From positions 124,001 through 188,000 of the forward strand of contig JAWKIQ010000001.1 in NCBI GenBank assembly GCA_041394185.1: DNA of 64,000 bases, given 5' to 3'. Every line of letters begins with the position of its first letter. The stretch's first letter is position 1. Shown in pieces: positions 26,901 through 40,363 of the stretch. A program made the translations under genes and the position numbers. The notes beneath the pieces are model-generated. The model made no database searches. It worked only from the letters and a program-made list of their open reading frames with translations, and was not told the origin of the DNA. Origin of the DNA: Acidimicrobiales bacterium (GTDB lineage: Bacteria; Actinomycetota; Acidimicrobiia; Acidimicrobiales; Poriferisodalaceae).

Positions 26901-29091
26901 CGGGGTCGACATCTCCCAGCTCAACGTCGTCAACATGCGCAACGTGCCACCGACGCCAGCGAACTACGCCCAGCGCTCTGGTCGAGCGGGACGCAGCGGC
27001 CAGCCCGCTCTTGTGTTTACGTACTGCGCCGCGGGCAACTCTCACGATCAGCACTACTTCAAACACCCGGAACAGATGGTTTCCGGACAGGTCGAGGCGC
27101 CCCGACTGGACCTTGCCAACGAAGACCTACTCCGAGCGCACATCCACGCCGTCTGGTTGGCCGAGAGCGGCCTCGACCTCGGCAAGTCGATGACCGATGT
27201 CCTCGACCTCGGCCAGGACGTGGACGTACCGCCTCTCTTCCCGAACGTTCTGGGTTACCTCGGTGACGATGCGACTCGAAGCCGGGCCAAGGCACGCGCT
27301 GAAGCTGTCATCGCCGACATGGGAGACCGGCTGGCCGAGGCTCGGTGGTGGCACGAAGGCTGGCTCGATGAGACGCTCGACGAGGTAGCCAAGCAGTTCC
27401 AGACGGCTCTCGACCGCTGGCGGGCGCTCTACAAGGCGGCTCTTCAGCAGGCGCGAGAACAGTCAAAGATCAAGCAGTCCGCAAGCACCTCAGCATCCGA
27501 CAAGCGGATGGCCGACCGGCTTCGTCGCGAGGCCGAGAATCAGCTGGACCTGCTGCGGGCCGAGAGCGACAACCGAAATCAGTCCGACTTCTACACCTAC
27601 CGCTACTTCGCGGCAGAGGGCTTTCTCCCTGGCTACTCGTTCCCAAGGCTTCCGTTGTCGGCGTTCATACCCGGACGTCGTAGCCGAGGCAGCGACCCCG
27701 AATTCCTACAGCGCCCTCGGTTCCTTGCGATCAGCGAGTTCGGTCCGCAGAGCCTCGTGTATCACGAAGGAGCCCGCTATCGGATCAACCGGGTGATCCT
27801 GCCGGTCGAGGACCTCGCTATCGACGATGGTGGAATCGCCACCCAGCAGGCGAAGCAATGCGACTCCTGCGGCTATCTGCACCCGTTGACAGGCTCCGTT
27901 CATCCGGACATGTGCGTGAGATGCGGGGTCGAGCTTCCACCGCCACTCCAGAACCTGTTCCGCCTGCAGAACGTTTCCACCGTGCGGCGCGATCGCATCA
28001 CGTCTGACGAGGAAGAGCGCCAGCGCAAGGGGTACGAGATTATCTCGGGTGTTCACTTCGCCGAGCGAGACGGCGAGCTGTCGGTCAGTGAGGCCACAGT
28101 TTCCGACTCCGACGGCAACGCTCTCCTGCATCTCGCATATGGGGACACCGCCACCATCTGGCGAGTCAACCTGGGCTGGCGACGACGCCGGACCAAAGAA
28201 CAGCTCGGGTTCGTGCTCGACATCCAGCGCGGCTACTGGAGCAACGCAAATGACGCCGAAGCTGAGGACAACGATGACCCGATGTCGAATCAGACCAAGA
28301 GGGTCATTCCGTATGTTGAGGATTCCAGGAACGTCCTGCTGATCCAGCCCATAGTCGACCTCTCGACAGAGCAAATGGCTTCGCTGCAAGCCGCCCTCAA
28401 GGTGGCATTCCAGGTCGTGTTCCAGCTCGAGGACGACGAGGTGGCCGCCGAGCCACTGCCGGGTGTCGATAGCCGCAACCTCTTGCTCTTCTACGAGTCG
28501 GCCGAAGGCGGCGCCGGAGCGCTTCGCCGCCTCATCGAGGAACCGGCGTTGTGGCATCGCGTGGCGGCCGAAGCGATGCTGCGCTGTCATATCGACCCAG
28601 TCACTGAGACCGAGCTCAAGACCCTCAGCGGCGAGGACTGTGAAGCAGCCTGCTACGACTGCCTTCTGTCCTACAGGAACCAGACCGAGCATCAACTTCT
28701 CGACCGCCACGCGGCCTTGCCGCTTCTGCGTCGCCTTCGTTCAGCTCAACTGGTAGGCACCGCGGCGGCCAAACCCAAGGAAGACGGGCATGTTGAATCG
28801 GCGCTCGACCAAGAGTTCCTCGACTTCTTGCGCGCTGGCGGGTTCAAGTTGCCCGACAAGCATCAAGCCGAGGTCGACCAGGCGAGTGCAACCGTCGACT
28901 TTCTGTACGTGGATCAGCGGGCCGCCGTCTTCATCGACGGGCCCCACCACGTTCCGGACGAGGCCGACGCAGCGGTCGACGAACGCCTGAGAGCGCTGGG
29001 TCTGACAGTCATCCGATTCGGCCATCAGGCTGACTGGCCTCAACGGGTCGACTCATTCGCTCGTGTATTTGGAGGAGGGAACCAACAGTGA
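23962..29091 (+). CDS. Giant DEAD/DEAH helicase with DUF1998 and Vsr/DUF559-like nuclease end
   Basis: About 1709 residues. The SF2 core has TGTGSGKS near 115, VLDELHTYRGRQGAD near 230, GTSATMSS near 266, and YAQRSGRAGRSGQ near 1004. Cysteine pairs (FCRECGQ, FCLSCGV, CDSCGY...CVRCG) suggest zinc sites. DUF1998 is marked by ACYDCLLSYRNQTEHQLLDR near 1570. The last 95 residues look like a Vsr/DUF559 restriction fold: AEVDQASATVDFLY, AVFIDGPHH, GLTVIRFGHQADW. DUF1998 helicases are signature proteins of DISARM (DrmA/DrmB) and Druantia (DruE). The TTG at 23962 is chosen because GGAGGT (23948-23953) is eight bases away; the TTG at 23956 is too close. GTGA overlap with the next gene. Confidence 0.87.
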   Translation: MDVFKLREDLIGSYRQYATSFLSIKDQRILDHVSEAFDAGRLWPPPMIGLNPSFQPGGTIDELVGEGILHPQCSQIFRVDKDGQDLLGRPMTLHQHQTDAIHAAAAGENYVLTTGTGSGKSLSYIVPIVDHVLRTGSGNGVKAIVVYPMNALANSQLEELSKFLDHGPWGRKRPVTFARYTGQDDRDARDELLRQPPDIILTNYVMLELILTRYTDRRLVRSLGDLRFLVLDELHTYRGRQGADVSLLVRRLREAAGSPDLLCVGTSATMSSEGGYDERQAKVADVASTIFGSTVSPGRVIGETLIRATNEQSPDDPAFAAALSERVAAGGPPPTDHASLVADPLSSWIESTFGLVEEDDRLVRAVPRSIEGEGGAAKDLSQLTGQDPGRCAQAIREQLLAGYDTPDERGFPSFAFRLHQFLSRGDTVHASPETPAERYLSLTRQRFVPGSLRSKVLLPLAFCRECGQEYYVVRSTPGPAGSVLSPRDIGDAVDDDAGRAGFVYISSSQPWPDSQDDANDRLPAEWFDDQGKLRSNRRDDVPKQIEITPAGEVGDGGTVAWWVPTPFRFCLSCGVSYAGRLGRDFGRLSTLGSDGRSTATTIMSLAAVQHLRRSADLPAKAKKLLSFTDNRQDASLQAGHFNDFVQVTLLRAALYNAALAAGPEGLRHDELAQKVFDALALPFEDYASEPELKGFARTDTDRALQGVLAYRVYRDLERGWRLTQPNLEQTGLLEIEYESLTELAADEDEWRQAHPALAEATRETREFVLRVLLDTIRRELAVKVEAMEAEEQERIKSRSNQRLAGPWAVAEEMLRPAPVVTPRSSGGKKAQDTYYVSSRSGYGQFLRRASALGSFGRLTLQDTDEIIVQLFEALRHYGLLAALGEPGPEGEYQLPAAAMRWVAGDGTTPYQDHIRMPNASPDRRVNEFFVDLYTSVGDTLQKVEAREHTAQVPYEERLDREERFRSAELPVLYCSPTMELGVDISQLNVVNMRNVPPTPANYAQRSGRAGRSGQPALVFTYCAAGNSHDQHYFKHPEQMVSGQVEAPRLDLANEDLLRAHIHAVWLAESGLDLGKSMTDVLDLGQDVDVPPLFPNVLGYLGDDATRSRAKARAEAVIADMGDRLAEARWWHEGWLDETLDEVAKQFQTALDRWRALYKAALQQAREQSKIKQSASTSASDKRMADRLRREAENQLDLLRAESDNRNQSDFYTYRYFAAEGFLPGYSFPRLPLSAFIPGRRSRGSDPEFLQRPRFLAISEFGPQSLVYHEGARYRINRVILPVEDLAIDDGGIATQQAKQCDSCGYLHPLTGSVHPDMCVRCGVELPPPLQNLFRLQNVSTVRRDRITSDEEERQRKGYEIISGVHFAERDGELSVSEATVSDSDGNALLHLAYGDTATIWRVNLGWRRRRTKEQLGFVLDIQRGYWSNANDAEAEDNDDPMSNQTKRVIPYVEDSRNVLLIQPIVDLSTEQMASLQAALKVAFQVVFQLEDDEVAAEPLPGVDSRNLLLFYESAEGGAGALRRLIEEPALWHRVAAEAMLRCHIDPVTETELKTLSGEDCEAACYDCLLSYRNQTEHQLLDRHAALPLLRRLRSAQLVGTAAAKPKEDGHVESALDQEFLDFLRAGGFKLPDKHQAEVDQASATVDFLYVDQRAAVFIDGPHHVPDEADAAVDERLRALGLTVIRFGHQADWPQRVDSFARVFGGGNQQ

Positions 29092-31909
29092 CCTTTGCGA
29101 CTGGTGCGCTGGTGAAGGCGCGAAACCGCGAATGGGTCGTGCTACCCGAGTCAACCGACGAGCTGGTCATCGTGCGGCCCCTCGGCGGCACCGACCACGA
29201 GATCACCGGGATTCTCACCGCACTCGAGACGGTTGAACCCGCGAGTTTCGATCTTCCGACGCCCGACCAACTAGGCGACTATCGCTCGGCGCGAATGCTG
29301 CGCGATGCGCTTCGGCTCGGCTTTCGCTCAAGCGCCGGGCCGTTCCGGTCGGTAGCCAAGATTGCGGTCACGCCCCGCCCCTACCAGATCGTTCCGCTGT
29401 TGATGGCGCTCAAGCTCGACCCGGTCCGATTGTTGATTGCCGACGACGTCGGGATCGGTAAGACGATCGAATCGACGCTGGTGGCCAAGGAGCTGCTCGA
29501 GCAAGGCGATGCTCGGAAGCTCTGCGTGCTCTGCCCTCCGCATCTGGCCGAACAGTGGCAGACCGAATTGGCCGAGAAGTTCCACATCGATGCCGAGCTG
29601 GTCCTCAGCTCAACCGCGGCCCGCCTTGAACGCGGCCTCGGGCACGACCAGTCGATCTTCGACGTTTACGACCACACCGTCGTGTCGATCGACTTCATCA
29701 AGTCAGACCGTCGCCGCGACGACTTCATTCGAGCCTGCCCCGAGTTGGTCATCGTCGACGAGGCCCACACCTGCGCCGATGCTGCAGAGGGGTCGGGAGC
29801 CAGGCACCAACGCTTTCAGCTCATCCACGATCTGGCGGCCGACCCCGACCGGCACATGATTCTCGTGACCGCTACCCCGCACTCTGGCAAGGAGGGGTCG
29901 TTCCGAAGCCTCCTCTCGCTTCTTGATCCGAAGTTCGAGAACCTGCCTGACTCGCTAGCCGGCGACCAGAACCGGCAGCAACGCGAGGAGCTTGCCCGAC
30001 ACCTGGTGCAGCGCCGCCGCGGCGACATTCGCCGATACCTCGAGGTCGACACGAAGTTCCCCGACCGCAAGGAGAGCGAAGCCACCTACGCGCTCTCGGG
30101 CGCCTATCGAGACCTCTTTGGAGAGGTGCTCGACTTCGCTCGCGAGACCGTCCGCACGGCAGAGGGTCATCGGCAGCGAGTGCGCTGGTGGTCGGCGTTG
30201 GGGCTGCTTCGAGCGCTCGCGTCGAGTCCAGCGGCGGCAGCGGCGACGATGCGTACGCGGGCTTCGGTAGCTGCATCGTCCACCGAGAAGGAGGCCGACG
30301 AGATTGGCCGCCAGACGGTCCTCGACCTCGATGAGGCTGAGGAGGGTGTCGATGTAGTTCCCGGGAGCGACAGCGAGGATTCTTCTGACAACCAGGTGAC
30401 CCGGCGGCTACGGAGCCTCGCTCTGTCGGCCGACGCATTGGCCGGCGACGGCGACCGGAAGCTTCTCGATGCGGTCAAGATCGTCAAAGGCCTGCTCGAT
30501 GACGGATTCAACCCCATCGTGTTTTGTCGGTTCATCGAAACTGCGGAATATGTCGCTGCTCAACTTCGCGACCGGCTGCCGAAGAAGCTCGGCGTCGAGG
30601 TTGAAGCGGTCACTGGGCGCATCCCATCGGCTGACCGTGAGGCTCGGGTTGAGGCGCTCGGAGGGCACGACCGCCGTGTTCTGGTCGCCACCGATTGCCT
30701 TAGTGAAGGCATCAACCTGCAGGATCATTTCTCTGCCGTGGTGCACTACGACCTTCCGTGGAACCCAACCCGGCTCGAGCAAAGGGAAGGACGCGTTGAT
30801 CGCTTCGGTCAGCCATCGCCCGAGGTGCGTGTGCTCACCTACTACGGGGCCGACAACCAGATCGACGAGACGGTGCTTGAGGTGCTCTTGCGCAAGCACG
30901 TCAAGATTCGCAACGCACTCGGCGTGTCGATTCCGGGCCCTGGCAACACCGGCGATGTGATCGAGGCGCTGGCCGAGACACTCTTCGAACGGGTCGACAC
31001 CGCCATCGAAGAGCGGCTTCCCGGCTTCGACGAGATCATCCGACCGACCACTGACCAGCTGCACCTCGAGTGGGACGCGGCCGAGGAACGCGAGCGTCAG
31101 TCGCGCTCGGTCTTTGCCCAACACACCATCGACCCTGCCGAGGTGGCCGAGGAGCTAGCAGCGGTTCAGAAAGCTGTCGGTTCGGGAACTGAAGTGGAGC
31201 AGTTCGTTCGGACCGCTACGGCGGCCTACGGGGGTATTGCGACGGCCAAAACGCCAACGACTCTCGAACTGGGTGAGACGCCCAGGGCCTTTCGCGATGC
31301 GCTCGGCCTAACCGGAGACAGCGCCCGCGTCCGTGCCGCGTTCGACTTGCCCGTGCCCGATGGTGTTTCCTACCTATCGCGAACGCACCCGCTCGTGTCA
31401 GGGCTCGCAGGCCACGTGCTCGACGAAGCACTCGATCCTCAACTGAAGGGTCGGGCGGCCCGAGCAGGCGTCATCGAGACCTCGCTCGTCGATGAGATGA
31501 CCACCCTCTTCCTCTGCCGGTTCCGGATGAACCTGGTCGCCGAGAGCCGGCAAGGCCAATCGGCGATGTTGGCAGAAGACGCAGTGCTGTTGGGCTTCAC
31601 CGGCAGCGCCACGTCGCCCAGATGGGTCAGTGCGGACCTAGCCGAGACCCTCCTCGATATTCGACCCGACGCCAACGTCAACGAGGCGCTCCAACGAGAG
31701 CGCATCGCCGAAGTGATCGCTGCCGAACCAACTTGGCGACCCGAGCTAGACGACGCCGCACGAAGACGGGCCGACGAACTGGTCCAGGCACACGCAAGGG
31801 TGCGAGAAGCCGCAGGCCGCCGCGGCGGCACGCTAGCTCGCTACCGAGCCGAGCCTCAGCTGCCCGCCGACGTGCTCGGCATCTACGTCTATCTGCCGAG
31901 GTTGGCCCT

Positions 31910-31913
<4 letters not shown>
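29088..31913 (+). CDS. SNF2/HepA-family helicase, DrmD-like
   Basis: 941 residues. Starts at a GTG overlapping the previous stop, with GGAGGAGGG before it. An N-terminal SH3-like strand set (GALVKARNREWVVLPES) is followed by the SNF2 core: ADDVGIGKTIES near 118, CPPHLAEQWQTEL, IVDEAHTCADA near 222, VTATPHSGKEGSF, VQRRRGDIRRYL, then the C-terminal half FCRFIETAEYVAAQL near 481 and NLQDHFSAVVHYDLPWNPTRLEQREGRVDRFGQ-type motifs V-VI near 550. This layout is that of DrmD in class 1 DISARM and of RapA-like helicases beside large methylases. It overlaps the methylase start, so the two are made together. Confidence 0.87.
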
Positions 31914-35134
<3,221 letters not shown>

Positions 35135-35138
<4 letters not shown>

Positions 35139-35899
35139 TGAAGGAGAAGGAGCGAGCCGATCGCCTGGCAATGCCTCGTTCGTGGGTCCCGGAACGGGCA
35201 GCCTTGGCTGTTGCCGAGGGCGAGAGCACCGATTGGCTAGCTGGCGTTCGCGACCTCACCAGTCCTACAAACGAGCGAACCTCGATACCGGTCTTGCTCC
35301 CCTTCGCCGGAGTTGGCGACACGATTCAGCTCGTTTGGTCGCGACTTGGTGACTGGCCTATAGCGCTGGCTGCCATGGGTTCGTTCGCCTTCGACTACGT
35401 AGCCCGCCAGAAGGTGGCCGGCATTCACCTGCGTGCCTTCACCCTTAAGCAGCTCCCGGTACCGGGTCCGGATCAGGTCGCTGATTTGGGCCAAATCCTC
35501 ACGGCGGCGATAGCTGAACTCGCAGCCACTTCCTGGGACACCTCGCTGCTACGCCGATCCCTCGGAGCGCCGGACCCCCCCTCGCTGTGGAACGAGACCC
35601 GGCGCGAGCTGCTTCGCGCCGAGCTCGATGCAGCTTTTTTCCACATCTACGGGATGGCGCGACACGACGTCGACTACATCATGGACACGTTCCCGATTGT
35701 GCGTCGTAAGGATGAGGGCGAATACAGCGAGTACCGGACGAAGCGTCTGATTCTCGAGGTCTACGACCGTATGGCCGAGGCAATAACTAGTGGTCAGCCG
35801 TACGAGACGCTGCTCGACCCGCCTCCTGCCGACCCGTCGCTTTGCCATGACCCGAGCACGCGGCCTGACTGGGCGGACCTCTATTTGCCCAGCGATTGA
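35135..35899 (+). CDS. C-terminal target-recognition part of the same methylase (separate frame)
   Basis: 254 residues in the next frame, with RLAMPRSWVPERA, LLPFAGVGDTIQLVW, FAFDYVARQKVAGIHLRAFTLKQLPVP, typical of the C-terminus of large Eco57I-class methylases, where it contributes to DNA recognition. In the catalytic ORF the text just before its stop (VVLSKTAAVRQGQPSPS) flows naturally into this one if one C is added to the CCCCC run near 35127-35132. A frameshift is therefore more likely than two natural subunits, although the ATGATG overlap would also allow coupled translation. Confidence 0.8.
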
Positions 35900-35951
35900 T
35901 GGTGGGGCGAGCACGTGTTGAACCATTCACGACGCAGCCGACGGAGTGTTC

Positions 35952-38900
35952 ATGAGTAGCGACGGCGATGACGAGCCGATCTTCCATCTGTGGCGAGGTG
36001 AATGCAGCGGAACAGGTGTCCGCACCCCCAGCGGCTTTCTGGTGCATGCAGGCGCGGTCGGAAGGGTCGCGGAAACCCCTTCGTTCATATCTGACGCAGG
36101 CAAAGCGCGCCGTGCTGAGCTACTCGAGTCTGGCGCGATCCAGGTCGATGGTGAGCGCCTCGTGCTCCAGCGGGACCATGAGTTCACTTCGTCATCGGCG
36201 GCTGCAGCCACCTTCCTTGGTCGGAGTGCCAACGGGAACATCGAGTGGAAGCACGACTCTGGGCTGACGCTCGGTGAGTACGAGCGAGGGCAGGCCGACA
36301 TGGCGGAACAGTCTTTTCGCCGTCGCTGGTACGAGGCTCATCGAGTTCGCTTCGAGGCGGACGGTGAGCGCTACCGCGCGGCACTGGCAAGGGCAGAGGG
36401 ATTCGATGCAAGCGCGTCCGAGGCATTGGGTCTCCTTGACGGCCTTCGTCGGACGGGGGATCTTTCAGCCTTTCAGGAGTCGATGCAGGCCTGGGCCGTC
36501 AAACCGGGAACGCTGGCGTTCAACGGGTTCAGCGGCCAGATGATGCTGAACCAGCTGGTCAAACGCACCGAGGACCCGGCCGACCTTGCTTCACTACTCG
36601 TGGAATGCCTCACGATTCCCGGGTCCGACGAAGAAGCAACGGCGAAGATCTCGGCACTTGTTGACTACGTCGAGAGCATCCGGGTCGGCGCGCATCCCGC
36701 ACCCGGGCACGTCCCGTTCCTTCTGTCGTACTTCTGGGGACTCGCGGACCACGACCGATGGCCGGTTATATGGGCCAGTGCAGCGGCCTACGTCGAGTAC
36801 TCGACGGGCGACAAGCTTCCAACCGACCCGGCTGTGCGCTACTCGAAGTTCCTGGAGACTGTTCGCGAACTCGATGCTGGCAACGACGAGTTCGAGTCAA
36901 CTGCGGCGTGGTGGCAGGAGGTGAAGCCTGTCTTCCTTGACGAGGTCCTCTGCGATCGGGCTGCATTTAACCTCGATCGCGACGGCTCTTCGTCTGAGCA
37001 ACAGACGAAGAACGCCCGCGTGCTGGTCCGCATCGCGGCGGAGCTTGGAAACGAGTTGATCGATGATGTGGCGGCCGCAGTCGGCCGGGAGCTGAGCATC
37101 GGAAAGCCAGGCGTTGACTGGGTCAAGGATCACCCACGTGCCGACATGTGGGTCGACTGGTGGACCAAGGACGCTCCAGGGCTCGGGATGAGGGTGTGGG
37201 TAAACGAGCGAGGTGCCGCTGTTGCTCTTCGTCCCATGTTCAAACGCCAGGGCTGGTACGACGAGATCACACCAATCATTGCCGCCGCCAGGTTCGAAGG
37301 CTGCGAGGTACTGGGTGGCTCACAGTCGCGGATCGGCAGAGACGTCGGCTTCTTCGGTCGGAGTGGTGAGATCGTCTACGGGCGGTGGTACGACCGCGAT
37401 GAGCTTGCGGACCTGGATCTTCGGGCGGCAGTGACGGAGGTGTCGGCCCAGCTCCAACCGCTGTTCGACGACCTGCTCGCACGTGCCCTCGGCGAGGCCG
37501 CGACCAAGCATGTCGACGACGACCCTCTGGAGCCCTTGGTTGCGCAGTTCCTCTCGGAGATGAACTACCCGACGCCGGCCCATGAGGAAGACCATGCTGA
37601 TCGGCGTCGATTTGCCGAGTTGCTTGCTCCGGACGCACTTCCCCTGGCCGACATCGCCGAGCTACGGCGGATCTGGAACACCGGCCGGTACGGAAACCCG
37701 GGCCAGATGCCCGCCCTCAACCGGTCATTTAGGGACGCGTCGGCCGCTGAGTACGACCGCATGATCGACGCACTGTTGTACCTGTGCTGGGGAGACGACG
37801 AAGACGCCGAGCGGATCGACCGCATGTTGACTGACGAAGAGCTACGCATCAGCGGGCTTGGCGAGTCGGTCACCATGAAGCTGCTCGCAATCACCCAGCC
37901 CGATCGGTCCCTGCCGGTGTACCCCTACAGCGGGCCGAAAGGGAAGCGGCGCATGCTCCAGCGGCTTGGGCTGGAAGAGCCCGAAGGGACTCGCGGGCAG
38001 CTCCAAGTTGCGTCCAATGCTGCTCTCTACAGTCGCATGGAGGGGTTCTTCCCGGGTGACCCACTCGGAATGTCGGAGTTCCTCTACTGGTACCTCGAAC
38101 ATGAGGACGACGCTGACGTCGAGGGCGATGTTGATCTTCTCGCCGAGCTTGCTGACGAGTTGTTGGTTGATCGCAGCTTCTTGGCTGACATCGTGGCGCT
38201 GCTCGAGGACAAGGGGCAGATCATCTTCTACGGCCCACCCGGTACGGGGAAGACCTATCTTGCCCGCAAGCTTGCCGAGGTGTTGGCGCCCGACCCCAGC
38301 CGAAGAGCACTCGTCCAATTCCATCCATCGAGTTCGTACGAGGACTTCTTCGAGGGCTACCGCCCCGAAGCCGACTCGACAGGCGAGATGACCTATCGAC
38401 TCACACCAGGCCCGCTGGCCTTGATGGCGGAGAAGGCAGCCGACGCACCGGGTCGGCGGCACCTGATGATCATCGACGAGATCAACCGGGCCAACCTGCC
38501 CAAGGTGTTCGGTGAGCTGTTGTTCCTGCTGGAGTACCGAGGCGAGAGTGTCCGGACGCTCTATCGCCCCGAGGATGCCTTTGAGCTTCCAAAGGACCTC
38601 TGGTTCATCGGGACCATGAACACCGCCGACCGTTCGATAGCACTTGTTGATGCTGCGCTGCGGCGTCGGTTCCATTTCATCCCCTTCTTCCCGAATCAGG
38701 GTCCGATGAAGGGGCTGCTCGAGCGGTGGATTGTGGACAAGAGTGAGCCGGAGTGGGTCTGGCAACTGGTCGCACAAGTGAACGACGAACTCGAGATCGC
38801 GCTCGGAGGGCCACACCTTCAGATCGGTCCGAGCCACTTCATGAAGACCGGTCTGACTCTCGACTCCATGCGGAGGATTTGGCAGTACAACATCGAACCG

Positions 38901-39098
38901 TTCATCGAGGACCAGTTCTTCGGTGACCGCCAGCAGATCGAGTTCTTCAGGTTCGATGCCGCTCACCAGCGATATCGCGATCTGTCGGGTGTGCAGGAAC
39001 TCGAAGAGATGGAGGCTGCCGCCGAACGCGCCGTGGGTGAGCAGCCGACGGGTGGGGTTGGCGGGACGACCGCCGCCGAATCGTCGATAGTCGAGTGA
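35952..39098 (+). CDS. McrB-like AAA+ GTPase with DUF4357 N-terminus
   Basis: 1048 residues. Residues about 20-105 match DUF4357 (GFLVHAGAVGR ... FTSSSAAAATFLGRSANGNIEWK), a small domain in restriction-associated proteins. The middle (110-740) is an unrecognised helical region. The AAA+ core carries Walker A YGPPGTGKT near 761, FHPSSSYEDFFEGYRP, MIIDEINRANLPKVFGELL near 838, and FIGTMNTADRSIALVDAALRRRF near 887, all hallmark McrB sequences. McrB binds modified DNA and, with GTP, drives McrC to cut. E. coli McrB is under half this size, so recognition is different here. ATG at 35952 has GGAG upstream. Overlaps mcrC by GTGA. Confidence 0.88.
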   Translation: MSSDGDDEPIFHLWRGECSGTGVRTPSGFLVHAGAVGRVAETPSFISDAGKARRAELLESGAIQVDGERLVLQRDHEFTSSSAAAATFLGRSANGNIEWKHDSGLTLGEYERGQADMAEQSFRRRWYEAHRVRFEADGERYRAALARAEGFDASASEALGLLDGLRRTGDLSAFQESMQAWAVKPGTLAFNGFSGQMMLNQLVKRTEDPADLASLLVECLTIPGSDEEATAKISALVDYVESIRVGAHPAPGHVPFLLSYFWGLADHDRWPVIWASAAAYVEYSTGDKLPTDPAVRYSKFLETVRELDAGNDEFESTAAWWQEVKPVFLDEVLCDRAAFNLDRDGSSSEQQTKNARVLVRIAAELGNELIDDVAAAVGRELSIGKPGVDWVKDHPRADMWVDWWTKDAPGLGMRVWVNERGAAVALRPMFKRQGWYDEITPIIAAARFEGCEVLGGSQSRIGRDVGFFGRSGEIVYGRWYDRDELADLDLRAAVTEVSAQLQPLFDDLLARALGEAATKHVDDDPLEPLVAQFLSEMNYPTPAHEEDHADRRRFAELLAPDALPLADIAELRRIWNTGRYGNPGQMPALNRSFRDASAAEYDRMIDALLYLCWGDDEDAERIDRMLTDEELRISGLGESVTMKLLAITQPDRSLPVYPYSGPKGKRRMLQRLGLEEPEGTRGQLQVASNAALYSRMEGFFPGDPLGMSEFLYWYLEHEDDADVEGDVDLLAELADELLVDRSFLADIVALLEDKGQIIFYGPPGTGKTYLARKLAEVLAPDPSRRALVQFHPSSSYEDFFEGYRPEADSTGEMTYRLTPGPLALMAEKAADAPGRRHLMIIDEINRANLPKVFGELLFLLEYRGESVRTLYRPEDAFELPKDLWFIGTMNTADRSIALVDAALRRRFHFIPFFPNQGPMKGLLERWIVDKSEPEWVWQLVAQVNDELEIALGGPHLQIGPSHFMKTGLTLDSMRRIWQYNIEPFIEDQFFGDRQQIEFFRFDAAHQRYRDLSGVQELEEMEAAAERAVGEQPTGGVGGTTAAESSIVE

Positions 39099-40312
39099 GT
39101 CGCACGATCGAACTCGTCGAGTACGAATCGGTCTCGGTCGCGCTCTCGCGTGACGAGGCCAGGAAGCTCGACTTGGCAGCGCAGGGGGCGGTAGTCGTTG
39201 GGCTCGACGGTGAGAAGTACTCGATCACAGCCCAGAACTTCGTGGGCACAGTCGTAGTGGACGACCTTCGCATTCTCATCCGGCCGAAGATCCGACCCGA
39301 GAATCTGTTCCTGCTGCTAGAGGTCGGGCTTCCCGCAAGTGCTTGGCGCCAGGAGGCCTTCGACTACGAAACCAGCGCAGATCTGCTGCCATCGGTCGTC
39401 GCGTTCTTTGCCCGCACACTAGAGACGACTCTCGCTCGGGGAGTGCTTCGCTCATACCGCTCCGAGGAGGATCGTCTCGTTGCGCTGCGAGGGCGGATCG
39501 ACATGGCAGGGCAGTTCCGCCAGGCCGGCGTCCGGATTCCGGTGGCCTGCAGGTTCGACGAGTACACATCCGATATCGCTGAGAACCGCTATCTGAAGGC
39601 CGCTGCCCGCGTTGCTCTTCGGGTACCAGGGGTCATGCCCGAGGATCGGCGACGATTGCTGCAGCAGGTGGTTGCGCTGGAGGATGTCGCCGACAGCGCG
39701 GTTCGTGCCGAGGATGCCGACCAGATATCGATCACCCGTTTGAACAGTCACTACGAACCGGCGTTGCGACTGGCCCGTGTCCTTCTTGCGAACCTGACGT
39801 TGGTTGATCAGCGGGGTGACCGCTCGGCCTCGTCGTTCCTCGTCGACATGAACCAGCTCTTCGAGGACTTCGTGACCCAGCGCCTGCGGCGTGAGTTGCG
39901 GGGTCGCCTTGAAGTGTCGGGTCAGTTCTCAACCCACCTCGGTGAGCGCCGGCAGGTTCCGATTCGACCGGATCTCGTCTTCCGGCGTCGCGGCGCCGAG
40001 GTGTTCGTCGCCGACATCAAGTACAAGCTCACTTCAGACGCCCGGGCGCGGACGAGCGACTACTACCAGCTACTGGCCTACACGACTGCGCTCGATCTCC
40101 CAGAGGGAGTACTGATCTACTGCATGGCGGACGGTGGCCGGCCCGAGCGTCAGGTCACCGTTCGTCATGCCGGCAAGATCCTTCACACTGTCGCAGTCGA
40201 CCTGACCGGGCCGCCGGCTTCCGTTGCCGAGGCGATTGGCGAGCTAGGCAACTGGATCGATGAGCGGGCTCGTTCGTCTCGCTTGAGTTCGACTGTCCCA
40301 GCCCCTGGGTAG
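39095..40312 (+). CDS. McrC-like nuclease subunit
   Basis: 405 residues. N-terminal strand-rich half (YSITAQNFVGTVVVDDLRILIRPK; FFARTLETTLARGVLRSY), then FDEYTSDIAENRYLKAA, a family signature. The C-terminal PD-(D/E)xK nuclease shows IRPDLVFRRRG near 290 and VFVADIKYK near 305, with Asp and Asp-x-Lys as metal-binding residues. McrC docks on the McrB hexamer and cuts DNA. Start is a GTG overlapping the McrB stop. Last gene of the putative defence operon. Confidence 0.88.
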   Translation: MSRTIELVEYESVSVALSRDEARKLDLAAQGAVVVGLDGEKYSITAQNFVGTVVVDDLRILIRPKIRPENLFLLLEVGLPASAWRQEAFDYETSADLLPSVVAFFARTLETTLARGVLRSYRSEEDRLVALRGRIDMAGQFRQAGVRIPVACRFDEYTSDIAENRYLKAAARVALRVPGVMPEDRRRLLQQVVALEDVADSAVRAEDADQISITRLNSHYEPALRLARVLLANLTLVDQRGDRSASSFLVDMNQLFEDFVTQRLRRELRGRLEVSGQFSTHLGERRQVPIRPDLVFRRRGAEVFVADIKYKLTSDARARTSDYYQLLAYTTALDLPEGVLIYCMADGGRPERQVTVRHAGKILHTVAVDLTGPPASVAEAIGELGNWIDERARSSRLSSTVPAPG

Positions 40313-40363
40313 GTTCCCCAACGTCTTCCCCCGATCGAACGAGCGACATGAAGGGAAGACGAT

